This document shows, in pieces, positions 23,646 through 34,029 of a stretch of 64,000 nt of DNA; position 1 is the first letter of the stretch; each line of letters begins with the position of its first letter. Both the position numbers and the translations under genes were made by a program. This stretch comes from Oscillospiraceae bacterium (lineage in GTDB: Bacteria > Bacillota > Clostridia > Oscillospirales > Acutalibacteraceae). The DNA lies in the NCBI GenBank assembly GCA_015066385.1, contig SVOJ01000006.1, positions 46,581-110,580 on the forward strand, read 5' to 3'. The notes under the pieces are model-generated. The model was not told the origin of the DNA and did not search any database. It saw only the letters and a list, made by a program, of their open reading frames with translations.

Positions 23646-26600
23646 TTATTTTTCTTCTTTCTTTCTGCGGATGTATGCAACAAGAATGATAATTGCTGCT
23701 ACAAGAGCCGCTGTTCCGGCGATGGAGCCCCAGAACACGGTCTTGTTTGCGTACCAACGGACGAAGAGGTTCGTCGATACGGTCAGATCGCGTTCAAATG
23801 CAAAGCCGGGATTGAAGATGTAATTGCCGTCTGCATCCACCGCATCGGTATCTGTGATGTTGCCGGCAAGATCTTCTACAACAAATCTGATTTTCTGATT
23901 ACTGCCTTCGCCGAAGACCTGAGAACCAACAAAGCGGATGAAATCTTCAAAGTTGTCAAAGACCTGTACGATTTCATCGTTTACATACAGGGTAACCGAT
24001 TTCAGACCGATTGCATCGAAGATTTCAAAGTCGACTTCCTGCTCGGTTGCATTGACAATTGCCTTTTCAAGACCGACAACCGAAGTGATTTCGGGTGCCG
24101 TGGTGTCAACGCTGAAATGGATTTCGCAATCGTCGTAGTTGGTGGTTTCGGGTCTGTTACCCACAGCATCCTGCGAAGAAACAGTGATCTTATAAATACC
24201 GTCTACAGCGAAGTTGGACGTATCAATGATGTAATCATACTGATACCAACCGCTTTCGCCGACCGTGGCAAACTCGTTGATAACGGGAGTCACTTCATAA
24301 GCAACATCATCAAGCGGCGCACCGTCGCGGCTGACGTTGATTACCAGCGAATCCTTGACAAGTTTATCCGGGTTGTATTCGGTGATGATCAGATTTTCTT
24401 CGACCTTCTGCACATACTGACCCTTGAGGGAGACCAGATAATCGCTGAAGGTGTAGACCGAACCGAATCTGTTCAGCGTGAACTGAACGGTCTGCGAGAT
24501 GGTGTTACCGGCAAGGTCGGCAGCTTCGATAAAGAAGGTGTAAAGACCATCATTTTCCTGTTTTGTGGCATCAAAGGTGTCAAAGGTGCCGGAGAAGCCG
24601 TTGCCGTCTTCGTAAATATCGGCAAGATAAATGTCTTTGACATCCAGATTCTTTTCATCTTTGCGCGTACGCTGAATGGTGATACTGTGGCTCTGATGGT
24701 TGATGTCACTGAAGTTGACTTCGGGAATGACTTCACCCTTGTAGGATTTGCCGTTTTCAACACCGGTCACAATAATTGAATCAATGGTGGTATCAACCGT
24801 GAATTCCTTTGCAGCCACGGAGGAGCCGTAATCTGCACCGGAGTCCTGATTGCCTGCCATGTCGATGACCTGAATATCAAAGGTGTAGTCACCGTCCGAG
24901 GAGTAGTTGACGGTACCGGTATGGGTATCGCCGTTGCTGCTCCAGGAAACGCTCGGCGTTGTGATGGACGAACCGGCGAGAGATGCTGTGATGGTAGAGG
25001 TGGCTCTGGATTCTTCAAAGTTGTGTTCATTGACCGTAATGGTTGCCGTACGGGTTGCATTGAAATACTTTTCGTTCTGCGCAGAGTTGTTGTCGTAAGA
25101 AACAGACACCGTGGGAACCGTCTGGTCGATGGTGAAGGAAGCATCCAATGTGCTCAAATCCGTTTTTGCTTCATTGCCGGCATCATCCACGCATGTATCA
25201 ACACTGAATGTGTAGTCACCGTCTGCGGTGTACTCGATGGTGGCTGTATAGGTGGTGTCATCACCGCTTCCGGTGGGTTCACTCCATTCGGACATGGAGG
25301 GCGAAGAACCATCTGCATTGTTGATTGATACAGTAAAGTTCTTTGTATCGAAGTTTCTTTCCTTAACAGTGATCGTAGCGGTTCTGTTGGAGTTGAAGTA
25401 AGATGTATTCTCGCTGTCACCGGTTTCGGGTGAATACGAAACTGACACTTCAGGAGGAGTGATGTCAATCTTGAGCGCAAGTTCTGCTTTGCCGGTGTTC
25501 AGCGCATTATCCTCAGCATAAACTTCAACACGAACACCGTTACTGTCGTTTATGCTACTCTTGACAACAATAAATCCGTTACCACCGCCGCTTTCCCATT
25601 CATTTATAACATTCTGTACTTCATCTGTTGAAGGATCAGCATACACATAGTCCTGTTCCAGATCATCCCATGAAGGATTCTCTGTTGTAAAATCAAACAG
25701 TGTACCGGTCTGTGTTACAGAATCATCTTTGTAAACCTTATAATAAATCGTTTTGAGACCGGAATATGTTTTACCTTCCACAGGTTCCTGAGCCGTGACC
25801 TTGACAACAACGTCACCATTATAGATACCGTTGAGAGGATTATCATTATCAACGATTTCAATATTGAGTTCAGGAGCATTTGTTTCTGTGACGGGCGCTT
25901 TGCTGTCAGCAATCAGGCCGGTCGTGCTGATATAGGTGACATTGCCTGCCATGTCAATGATTTTAAGATAAACAACTGCCTGGGTATCAGGATCAATTGT
26001 TTTAATGGTTCCGACTTTGGTACCATCCTTTTCAAGTGCAGTCCATTCGACCTCTTCAAGAGCATCTACGGTCAATGCTTCGAGTGCATCCGTATCGTTG
26101 CGAACCTGCGTGTAACAGAACACTTCAGCAATGGGGGAGATTTCATCGTCTGAAGTCTGATCGAAAGAGATAGACTTGTTGGCATAAATACTGTAGGTAA
26201 GATCCGTAGCCAGTTTTACAAAAGTGATGGGCTCACTTGTAACTGTCTCGCCTTCCACGGTATCGCCTGTTTCTTCGCGGGATTCAAATTTGGTCGTTGT
26301 TTTGGTCGAAACCGTTGTTACGATAATAGAACCCGTGGGAGCGGTTTTGTCAACGGTGAATTCGGTTTCCCCAAGCAGTTCTGTTGTGGGGTGGTTTGCC
26401 TTGTCCTTATAGTTGATCGACACGGTGTAGTTTGCATCTGCAGCGAACTGAACTTGCAGGGCATGGGTATCTGCGTTGACATCCTTGTCATTCTCTTTAG
26501 TTGACCACGCATCATTCGGAACAGAAATTACAGAATTGGCTTCCCCTGCACCAAGATCAGCAACATGTACTTCCCCGTCTTGCAATTCAAGTGTTGCATT

Positions 26601-29600
26601 TGCTGCCGAGCCATCTAATTTTGTTGCAGTAATGATAATACCGTTCAAAGACTCCTTCGCTTCTGTGGGGTTGAGGTAGATATTCATCTGCCCACCCTCA
26701 AATTTGAAGTGGTTTGTTCTTTCCGTGACGACAAATTCAGCCGTTCTTTTTACGTTGAAGTATTTTTCGTTACGCGGATCGTTCTCATCATATGAGACCT
26801 TGATTACGGGTGCGGTGATATCGAAATCAAGTATCCTGATTTCTTCGTGACTATTATCCGCATTATCTACGGCGACAACCCCAACAAATACGTTGCAAGC
26901 ATTGAATTCTTTTGCAGACACCGTAAAGGAAGTCAGAATTTCGTCTCTCAGTTCTTCTTTTGTGGGATTATCATTCTTAAACGTAAACAGATTGACATTT
27001 TTCTGACCAACAGGTGCCATTGCTATTGAGGGCAGGATTTTTTCGGAATCATCTATCTTGTCATCTTTGTTTTTATCAAAACCAATCCAATAATCAATCG
27101 TTTTGATACCTGAATAATAAGATTCTTTACCATCGGCTTTCAGGAACTTATCATTGACATGGACATTGATTGTCAGATCCCTCGTATAAACTCCGTTGCA
27201 TTCGGGATCAGGATCTGCGTAGCTTAACTCGATCGTAGGTTCATCCGGATCCAGAATGGCACCATTCGAACTGATAACTTCTTCATTGCCAGCGATATCC
27301 GTAACACGGACATAAATGACAAAACGTTCATCCTCATTATCTTTATTTACTGTAAGAGTTTCATTATACATATACTCCGGAGTCTGATTCGCTTCACGAC
27401 CATAGGTATACGCCGGTAACCAACCTTTAATATCTGCAACATCGATCGGATCATCCGTTTTGAAATACTCTACTTTTGCAAGGGGGCTGATCAGATCATT
27501 TGCTTTGATCTCAACCGCATATGCCGTTTTCTTATAAATTCCGAAGGTAATCTTTTCAACCAGCTTAGTCCATGTCGTTTCATCAATGGAAACCGATGCA
27601 GAGGGCTTTGCGGTATCAACCGTAAAGGTAAGCGGAGACTGTCCGTCTGCCTTTTTGACATCTGCGGTCACATTGGCATTATTTGTGTAAGAAACAGAGT
27701 TGACAATATAATTTGCATTACCGTAGAATGTAACAATTGCGGTGTGAACGTCACCCTCGGACTCCCACTCACTGATTTTATATGTCGAATCCAGTGCAGT
27801 CGGCTCTTCACCATCTGTTGTCGTTTTGGTTACATTGCTGCCGTCTACAGCCACTATGTCAAGCTTGAAATTATCATCGGTGGGATTAAAAGAGGATGCT
27901 CTGTCCTCAATTATTACTTTTGCTTCTCTGTCTTTTTTGAAATAAGCACGATCACCGATGACATGATCATTTGCAACAGTTCCTTTCGCCACAATCTGAA
28001 TGGTGGGCGGAGTGGGATTGATGTGGAACTTGAATTCCTGCTTGGCAATCTCATTACCGGCATTGTCGGTAGCGGTAATTGTTACTCTGACATAGTCATA
28101 ATTGAATTTTTCCGCATCAACGGTGATTTCATTGTTAAAGCCTTTATCACCGGGGTGCAAATCAAGCACAAGATCTGAAAATTCAAGTTTTTCGGGCATC
28201 TCAAATGTATACAGGTTGCCCTTTTCCGCTACAACATCCGTGCGGATATTACCGCCTGCATCCAGAACATCAATCACATAATCGACACTGGCAATACCGG
28301 AATAAACACCGAGACTTTCTGCAACATCCTTTTTGGTTCCGCGATAAACCGGATTATCATGAACCTCTGTAATGGTGATGGTTACATCATCATTGTAGAA
28401 GCTGGCACCGTCTATGATTTTCGCCGGCTTTTCAATTGTAGCGGAAAGTCCGCCGGCAGTGGTATCAATAATAAGACCGTCTGTGCTGAGGTAGAGTACG
28501 TTACCTGCACCATCGGTAATGCGGGCATAAACAACAACAGCCGCATCGTCAGAAATCGAAGGAGCTTCCGCAACGAAGAAGTCTTGTTCAAAGAGTTCGT
28601 CAAGACTTTCCCGGTTAAGCGGTTTGCTGACATGCGCATCTTCTAATACATAATAGAGAACATGCGTCGCATCCTTGGAAATATTATCATCCACATCTTC
28701 GGCAAAAACAGTCACCGATGTATTAAAGAAATAACCAACGGTTTTGTTCCAGAGATTTTCAAGACCGGTACCGAAAGTGAGCACCGCGGTCGGTGCAGTT
28801 GTGTCGCAGGTAAAGTTGAAAACATTATCGGAGCCGTCTCTGGCGGTTGCTTCAACTGCAGAGTCGGACTTGCCGGCTTTGTTCACATATTCATCGAAAC
28901 TCCATTCATAGTAAGCATCGCCGATGAACTGAATGGTGTAGGTATGAATGTTGCCTTTGCTTTTCCAACCGGAAACGGTGTACAATGCACCGTCGGTATT
29001 TTCAAGGGTATTTTTTGTGTCAGCAGAACTCTTATAGGCGTTGATACGGATACATTCAGTAGCAGCCGCTGCATCAAAGGTAGATACCCAGTCTCTGATT
29101 TCGATGGTTGCCGTTCTGACGACGTCCTTCTGTGACTGTGCTTTATAATGATCATCCAGGGTTGCGTTTTCGTCAATTTCGCCGTCAATGCTGATGGTGA
29201 CCTGCGGTTCGTCCGTGTTCACGATCAGTTTTCTTTCGGTTGCTTTCCGGTTGCCGGCTTTGTCCGTGACAGTAACGGAAACAAATACATCATCGCGCTG
29301 ATTGACCATGTTTGCAGCAATATCAATCGTGCCTTCGAAGGTGCGGGATTCCGAATTGTATCGCAAGGTATCTTTCGTTGCATCCTCATTGCCAAGCAGA
29401 ATGTTATCAACCACAACGGCCTTGCCGACAGTCAGGGTATAAACAACCTCCTGCAGTTCGGAAATATCGGTGGGAACGGAAATTCTGACACCGTTCAGAT
29501 TTTCGCAAGCATAATACGGATTGGTTACGGCATTCGTCTGTTCGCCCGGGAAGAGAATTTCAGCCGGTTCAACTTTGTTATCAATAAGAATTTCACAGTT

Positions 29601-30818
29601 TACCTTGATATCCTTGTATCTGGAAGGATTTTTCACGTCTGTCTTTTTGACGGTTACGGTGCTCAGTTTACCGGTGTGCCCGACACTTTTTTTAAACGCG
29701 CCGCCGTTCAGGCTGATATAGCCGTCGGCATATTCACCTGCCGGTTCAAAGGTGGCAGTGCCGTCTGCGGGAAGAATAATGGTCTTACCGCCGTTTACAT
29801 CCAGAATCGCAACGGGTTCGGTATCGGGAGCAAAGGTAACGGTAAAATATTCATTCTCCAGAACATTTTTAACATCCTGGATTTCTGCCTTTTTGAATTC
29901 AACAACAAGGGTGGAATCTGCTTTCACGGCATCGGCAGTGAAAACAAGTCCTTCGTCTGTTTCGTCAAAAGACGAAGATGTATTGATGTTTTTGCTTGTT
30001 TCATTGAATCTGACAGCGGATACAATATATCCTTTTTCCGCAACAATGAGGAATTCCGGAGTATCCTCGTATTTAACGGAGACAGCGTCATCAACCACTT
30101 CGCCGTTGTATTTGACAACACCGTTTTCGCCGCTTTCGACTTTAACTTTGTATTCTTTTTTATCAAACTCAACGCTTATTTTGATGTCAGCAGTCACTTC
30201 AACCGTTGCCGTAAACTTTTCATCAGTCTTATGGGACTGCGCCTTCACGACACTGCCGTCTTCTGCAATAATGCTTGCGGAAGAAATGTAATATCCGCCA
30301 GGTGCTTCAATTGAAACATCTACCAAAGAGCCCGGCGCAACGTCCACATATCTGCTGACTTTGCCGTTCATTGTGACATTACCGGCCGCATTTTCCATTT
30401 CGACGAACAGTCTGAATTGACCTTCCGGCTTGGGCTCGGTGATTTCTTCCTCAGGAACTTGCGTGGGTTCTTCCGTAGGTTCTTCTGCGGGGGCATCCGT
30501 CGGCGCTTCAACAAGATCGCTCGTGGGTTCTTCCGCGGGAGCATCCGTCGGTGCTTCAATGAGTTCACTCGTGGGTTCTTCCGCGGGGGCATCCGTCGGT
30601 GCTTCAATAAGTTCACTCGTGGGTTCCTCGGAGGGTACTTCCGAGGGAGTCCCGGAAGGCACTTCGGGTGCAGTAGGTGCGGTCGTATCTTCCGTCGGAA
30701 GAACAATATCTGCCACTTCCCCTGCAAAAACAGTGGACGGAATCATGCTGAAAATCATCAAAACAACAAGGATTACGGACATTAAGCGACGCACCACGTT
30801 GCTATTGCTTTTTTCCAT
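23646..30818 (-). CDS. Giant Ig-like repeat surface protein, membrane-anchored (2390 aa)
   Basis: Signal peptide in residues 1-32, then a Pro/Thr/Glu linker with exact repeats of EAPTDAPAEEPTS (about 42-130), a Gly-rich beta-repeat region like InlB/flagellin-type repeats (to ~340), then about a dozen Ig-like modules up to ~2350. Modules repeat TAP...VSY...N.KYFN..RTATI.V.E.NF and AGN linkers, as in large adhesins. The end is a single hydrophobic helix followed by RRKKEEK; there is no LPxTG, so anchoring is by the membrane helix. Last gene of the FHA-PP2C-kinase operon, 47 bp after the membrane-protein gene, with AAAGGAG at its start. Probably an adhesin or cell-surface sensor; ligand unknown. 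Confidence 0.87.
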   Translation of the reverse strand: MEKSNSNVVRRLMSVILVVLMIFSMIPSTVFAGEVADIVLPTEDTTAPTAPEVPSGTPSEVPSEEPTSELIEAPTDAPAEEPTSELIEAPTDAPAEEPTSDLVEAPTDAPAEEPTEEPTQVPEEEITEPKPEGQFRLFVEMENAAGNVTMNGKVSRYVDVAPGSLVDVSIEAPGGYYISSASIIAEDGSVVKAQSHKTDEKFTATVEVTADIKISVEFDKKEYKVKVESGENGVVKYNGEVVDDAVSVKYEDTPEFLIVAEKGYIVSAVRFNETSKNINTSSSFDETDEGLVFTADAVKADSTLVVEFKKAEIQDVKNVLENEYFTVTFAPDTEPVAILDVNGGKTIILPADGTATFEPAGEYADGYISLNGGAFKKSVGHTGKLSTVTVKKTDVKNPSRYKDIKVNCEILIDNKVEPAEILFPGEQTNAVTNPYYACENLNGVRISVPTDISELQEVVYTLTVGKAVVVDNILLGNEDATKDTLRYNSESRTFEGTIDIAANMVNQRDDVFVSVTVTDKAGNRKATERKLIVNTDEPQVTISIDGEIDENATLDDHYKAQSQKDVVRTATIEIRDWVSTFDAAAATECIRINAYKSSADTKNTLENTDGALYTVSGWKSKGNIHTYTIQFIGDAYYEWSFDEYVNKAGKSDSAVEATARDGSDNVFNFTCDTTAPTAVLTFGTGLENLWNKTVGYFFNTSVTVFAEDVDDNISKDATHVLYYVLEDAHVSKPLNRESLDELFEQDFFVAEAPSISDDAAVVVYARITDGAGNVLYLSTDGLIIDTTAGGLSATIEKPAKIIDGASFYNDDVTITITEVHDNPVYRGTKKDVAESLGVYSGIASVDYVIDVLDAGGNIRTDVVAEKGNLYTFEMPEKLEFSDLVLDLHPGDKGFNNEITVDAEKFNYDYVRVTITATDNAGNEIAKQEFKFHINPTPPTIQIVAKGTVANDHVIGDRAYFKKDREAKVIIEDRASSFNPTDDNFKLDIVAVDGSNVTKTTTDGEEPTALDSTYKISEWESEGDVHTAIVTFYGNANYIVNSVSYTNNANVTADVKKADGQSPLTFTVDTAKPSASVSIDETTWTKLVEKITFGIYKKTAYAVEIKANDLISPLAKVEYFKTDDPIDVADIKGWLPAYTYGREANQTPEYMYNETLTVNKDNEDERFVIYVRVTDIAGNEEVISSNGAILDPDEPTIELSYADPDPECNGVYTRDLTINVHVNDKFLKADGKESYYSGIKTIDYWIGFDKNKDDKIDDSEKILPSIAMAPVGQKNVNLFTFKNDNPTKEELRDEILTSFTVSAKEFNACNVFVGVVAVDNADNSHEEIRILDFDITAPVIKVSYDENDPRNEKYFNVKRTAEFVVTERTNHFKFEGGQMNIYLNPTEAKESLNGIIITATKLDGSAANATLELQDGEVHVADLGAGEANSVISVPNDAWSTKENDKDVNADTHALQVQFAADANYTVSINYKDKANHPTTELLGETEFTVDKTAPTGSIIVTTVSTKTTTKFESREETGDTVEGETVTSEPITFVKLATDLTYSIYANKSISFDQTSDDEISPIAEVFCYTQVRNDTDALEALTVDALEEVEWTALEKDGTKVGTIKTIDPDTQAVVYLKIIDMAGNVTYISTTGLIADSKAPVTETNAPELNIEIVDNDNPLNGIYNGDVVVKVTAQEPVEGKTYSGLKTIYYKVYKDDSVTQTGTLFDFTTENPSWDDLEQDYVYADPSTDEVQNVINEWESGGGNGFIVVKSSINDSNGVRVEVYAEDNALNTGKAELALKIDITPPEVSVSYSPETGDSENTSYFNSNRTATITVKERNFDTKNFTVSINNADGSSPSMSEWSEPTGSGDDTTYTATIEYTADGDYTFSVDTCVDDAGNEAKTDLSTLDASFTIDQTVPTVSVSYDNNSAQNEKYFNATRTATITVNEHNFEESRATSTITASLAGSSITTPSVSWSSNGDTHTGTVNYSSDGDYTFDIQVIDMAGNQDSGADYGSSVAAKEFTVDTTIDSIIVTGVENGKSYKGEVIPEVNFSDINHQSHSITIQRTRKDEKNLDVKDIYLADIYEDGNGFSGTFDTFDATKQENDGLYTFFIEAADLAGNTISQTVQFTLNRFGSVYTFSDYLVSLKGQYVQKVEENLIITEYNPDKLVKDSLVINVSRDGAPLDDVAYEVTPVINEFATVGESGWYQYDYIIDTSNFAVDGIYKITVSSQDAVGNRPETTNYDDCEIHFSVDTTAPEITSVVGLEKAIVNATEQEVDFEIFDAIGLKSVTLYVNDEIVQVFDNFEDFIRFVGSQVFGEGSNQKIRFVVEDLAGNITDTDAVDADGNYIFNPGFAFERDLTVSTNLFVRWYANKTVFWGSIAGTAALVAAIIILVAYIRRKKEEK

Positions 30819-30865
30819 CTCTATTATCTCCTTTTATACGTTAATCTATCAATAAAAACTCTTCG

Positions 30866-31480
30866 TTAAACGATTTCTTCCGATGCAAGCAACAGGATAT
30901 CCTCAAGCGGAACGAATTTTGTTTTCTTTTTCATTTCGCCTGTTTCTTGCTGTACCAGAACAGTGGTCCCATCAATCGGCTGCGCATCAGTCAGCACGGT
31001 GGTTTCTGCTCCCGTATTCAACAATGTTGTCGGATCTGCGGTTGCGGGCGCGGGTTGCTGACTGTCGGTCTGATTCTTTTTGGTTTTTTCGGGTTCGGCA
31101 ACTTCTGCGGGAGGGACAGGTTTTTCGGATTTAGCGGGTTTTTCGAGTTTGCCGGATTTAGCAGGTTTTTCGAGTTTGCCGGATTTAGCGGGTTTTTCTG
31201 TTTTCTTTTTCTCTTTTTTAAGTTTTTCACTATGCTCAATCGTATCTGTCAAAGCACCACGCTCAACAGCAACCGGTGTCGGACGATATGACTTTGCACC
31301 GCTTTTTTCGTTGGCGGAACGTCTTTGTTCAATGGACTTCTTTGCCGTTCTGCCGCTCAAGTCGCCGATGATCTTCGGAATGCGGAAATTAATCCACATA
31401 ACCACCGCGGCAACAAAAGCAATGCCGGCTATAGCAAATGCAACAATGGAAATGATACTGTAAATCATAGCTAAAGTCAT
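30866..31480 (-). CDS. Membrane protein with Lys/Pro repeats and ETTVL motif
   Basis: 204 residues. One N-terminal transmembrane segment (~5-30) is followed by INFRIPKIIGDLSGRTAKK, a segment I recall from Firmicutes membrane proteins near FHA/kinase genes. Then comes a Lys-rich linker with exact KPAKSGKLE repeats (~89-123), and a tail with AETTVLTDA (~156) and GTTVLVQQ (~172). The same ETTVL occurs twice in the FHA protein of this operon. The Thr residues are plausible kinase targets and FHA ligands. It sits 7 bp after the kinase gene. Confidence 0.7.
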   Translation of the reverse strand: MTLAMIYSIISIVAFAIAGIAFVAAVVMWINFRIPKIIGDLSGRTAKKSIEQRRSANEKSGAKSYRPTPVAVERGALTDTIEHSEKLKKEKKKTEKPAKSGKLEKPAKSGKLEKPAKSEKPVPPAEVAEPEKTKKNQTDSQQPAPATADPTTLLNTGAETTVLTDAQPIDGTTVLVQQETGEMKKKTKFVPLEDILLLASEEIV

Positions 31481-31487
31481 GGATCAA

Positions 31488-33218
31488 TCAGCTCCTTTCC
31501 TTAATGTTGCTGTATGTGGTGTGCACACGATCGAGATAATCTTCATGCGAATTCAGAATCTTGTCTCTGATTTTAACAGACGCACTTTGCGTTACAGAAA
31601 GAGCAATCGTTTTCGTCTGCAGTAAATTCAGGATATCAACTATTTTCTGTTCATCAATGTCGTTCTTTGCAAGTGCATCGCGTCTGTCATAAAGCAGATT
31701 CTGAATCTCTTTGTACATGGTCAACTTGATATATGCGCCATCATCATAATCATATTCATCGATGGAATTGATGCAGACATGCAGGGATGCAAGCAGATTT
31801 TCGTAGTCTTCCTTCTTGGGTTCCTTGACACTGGTTGCATTCATGACGAACTTGCTGAAGAAGTCGCCGATGATGTAATGACTGCGCGCAACATCATAAA
31901 ATTCGTAATCCGAATAATCATTTCCGTCTGAGGGATTCACAATTTCATCGAAATAGGCCTTGGCCTTCAGCACTCTCACACGGAAGGAATTATCATTGCT
32001 GGTCGGTTCGGAATACAGATAGAAATAGATGATACCGGTTTCGTACAGCAGATCAAGGTATTCCTCTCTGTTTTCCGTTTTGTTGAAGTTAGCCTTGTTG
32101 GCATTGTATTTTGCGCTGAATTCGCCACTCTGCTTGTCGCCGAACAGACCTTCATCTTCATACGCTTCAAGCAACTTGTGATAGGCACGCATATCGGTCG
32201 GCTTGAGATCAATGGCCTCCAGGTATTTCGTGACCTTTTCGTCAAAGGGCGTAGAAGCAACAATATTTATTTTCGTATCGTAATCCTGATTGTTTTCATA
32301 TACGGACAGCGCGTTTGCGCCGAAGCCGACAAGCAGCATCACCAATGACAAAGTAGCCGTGATGATGAATGTAAACAATTTGTTCTTCTGCTTCTTTTTG
32401 TAGTTTTCGTCTTCTTCCTCATAATGCTCGAGCGCATACATCAGCTCGTTGCAATTCTGATAACGGTCTTCGGGGTCAATGGCGGTACATTTGTCAATCA
32501 GGCGTTCAAGACCGCCGGACAGTTCGGGGTTCCACTGTCTGATGGGGAAGTATTCATAGTTCTGCGGTCTGGGGTCGATACCGGTCACAAGGTGATGCAT
32601 CGTCATACCCAGTGCATAGATGTCGCTTCTTGCGTCCGTCTGGCGCGAACCGTACTGTTCGGGAGGTGCATAACCCCTTGTGCCGAGAACGGTTGTGTCA
32701 GCCAGGTTCTGTTCTTTATATTCACGGGAAATACCGAAGTCAATGATCTTCAGGTTTCCTTCCGGCTTGAGCATGATGTTAGCCGGTTTCATATCTCTGT
32801 AAATGATAGGCGGTTTCTGCGAATGCAGGTAGCCCAGGGTGTCACAGATCTGTTTTGCCCATTCAATGACGGTTTCCTGCGACTGTGCGCCGAATTCATT
32901 CAGCACTTTGTCAAGCGATTCGCCTTCAACGTAGTCCATGACAATGTAGATTTCAGGATTTTCAGGATTGTCGATGATGTCAACGATTCGGGGAATGGCA
33001 GGATGGTCAAGTTTTTTCATCAGTTCAGCATCATCCGGAACGGTATTGATGACCACTTCGTTGTTTTTGCCGATTCCCTGACGGGCAATTATTTTTACGG
33101 CCCACTGTTTGTTCAGTCGCTTATCCATGGCAAGATAAACAACCGACATACCGCCTTTACCGATTTGTTTGAGCAACTCATATTTACCGTCAATAACGGT
33201 ACCGACTTGCGCTGTCAT
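31488..33218 (-). CDS. Transmembrane Ser/Thr protein kinase
   Basis: 576 residues. The Hanks-type kinase domain (1-~265) has the glycine loop IGKGGMSVVY, Lys in AVKII, catalytic YRDMKPANIM and IIDFG, all residues present. A membrane helix at ~283-305 is followed by a ~270-residue exterior helical region rich in Tyr/Asp with TPR-like spacing. It has no PASTA repeats, so it does not sense muropeptides in the PrkC manner. It lies 10 bp after the PP2C gene. Likely phosphorylates the FHA and membrane proteins of the operon. Confidence 0.93.
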   Translation of the reverse strand: MTAQVGTVIDGKYELLKQIGKGGMSVVYLAMDKRLNKQWAVKIIARQGIGKNNEVVINTVPDDAELMKKLDHPAIPRIVDIIDNPENPEIYIVMDYVEGESLDKVLNEFGAQSQETVIEWAKQICDTLGYLHSQKPPIIYRDMKPANIMLKPEGNLKIIDFGISREYKEQNLADTTVLGTRGYAPPEQYGSRQTDARSDIYALGMTMHHLVTGIDPRPQNYEYFPIRQWNPELSGGLERLIDKCTAIDPEDRYQNCNELMYALEHYEEEDENYKKKQKNKLFTFIITATLSLVMLLVGFGANALSVYENNQDYDTKINIVASTPFDEKVTKYLEAIDLKPTDMRAYHKLLEAYEDEGLFGDKQSGEFSAKYNANKANFNKTENREEYLDLLYETGIIYFYLYSEPTSNDNSFRVRVLKAKAYFDEIVNPSDGNDYSDYEFYDVARSHYIIGDFFSKFVMNATSVKEPKKEDYENLLASLHVCINSIDEYDYDDGAYIKLTMYKEIQNLLYDRRDALAKNDIDEQKIVDILNLLQTKTIALSVTQSASVKIRDKILNSHEDYLDRVHTTYSNIKERS

Positions 33219-33228
33219 ACAATCCCCC

Positions 33229-33999
33229 TCACTTCATACACTTAACGAGCACAACTGTGATATTATCTCTCTCATTTCTGCTTTTTACAGTATCCACAAG
33301 ATACTGACAGTTTTTATTCATGGTATCTTTGTCTTTTAATGCCTTGAAATTAAATTGTTCATAAATTTCATCATTTGTAATAACATGTCTGAAGCCGTCA
33401 GAGCAGAGCATGAAAACCGAATCGGGTTCAATGATGCCTGCCTGCAGTTCCGGTGTGACGGTTTTGGAGGCACCGACACACTGCAGAAGCATATTTCTTC
33501 TGGGATCTGTTTTTGCCTGTTCGGGCGTCATTCTGCCGCGCTTGATTTCACGCGCAACAAAAGTCTGGTCCTCAGTAAGTTGCATGACGCAATCCGTGAT
33601 CTGATAAATTCTCGAGTCGCCCACATTGACCAGCACATACTCGTCGCCGATAAGAAGCAAAGCCGTCAGCGTTGTGCCCAGAGAAACATTGTGGGCAACA
33701 CCGTAATCACCGATACGGATATTTTCCGCTCTGATCAGGTGATTCCATTCGGCTGTGATTTCGTCAAAATTACGGATGGGCAATTTTGTCGGCAAAACAG
33801 TATCAAACCAGTTGAGCAAGGTTTTGGCAACCGTCGCACTTGCAACCTCACCTTTTTCCAGACCGCCCATGCCGTCACAGACAACGGCAAAGACAATCTG
33901 TCCGCAAATATCAGTGTCAACTACTTTTACAAATGCACTGTCCTGATTTGTCTTTTTTACATTTCCCTTATCAGTAAGGGCTGCTACTGAATACTTCAT
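33229..33999 (-). CDS. PP2C-family Ser/Thr phosphatase
   Basis: 256 residues, usual length. Metal-site motifs NQDSAF, VVCDGMGGLEKGEVAS, VNVGDSRIYQI and the terminal ERDNITVVLVK are complete. It reverses the action of the adjacent kinase. Good SD (GGAGG); 30 bp after the FHA gene. Confidence 0.94.
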   Translation of the reverse strand: MKYSVAALTDKGNVKKTNQDSAFVKVVDTDICGQIVFAVVCDGMGGLEKGEVASATVAKTLLNWFDTVLPTKLPIRNFDEITAEWNHLIRAENIRIGDYGVAHNVSLGTTLTALLLIGDEYVLVNVGDSRIYQITDCVMQLTEDQTFVAREIKRGRMTPEQAKTDPRRNMLLQCVGASKTVTPELQAGIIEPDSVFMLCSDGFRHVITNDEIYEQFNFKALKDKDTMNKNCQYLVDTVKSRNERDNITVVLVKCMK

Positions 34000-34029
34000 T
34001 TTTTCCTCCGTTGTTCGGAATTGAACAAA

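Noticed and set aside
23646..30818. Sortase-anchored protein
   Set aside because: The C-terminus has a hydrophobic helix and RRKKEEK but no LPxTG-like motif before it.
31110..31215. Separate DNA repeat element in the membrane-protein gene
   Set aside because: The repeats are in frame and encode the Lys/Pro linker, so they are part of the protein rather than an insertion.
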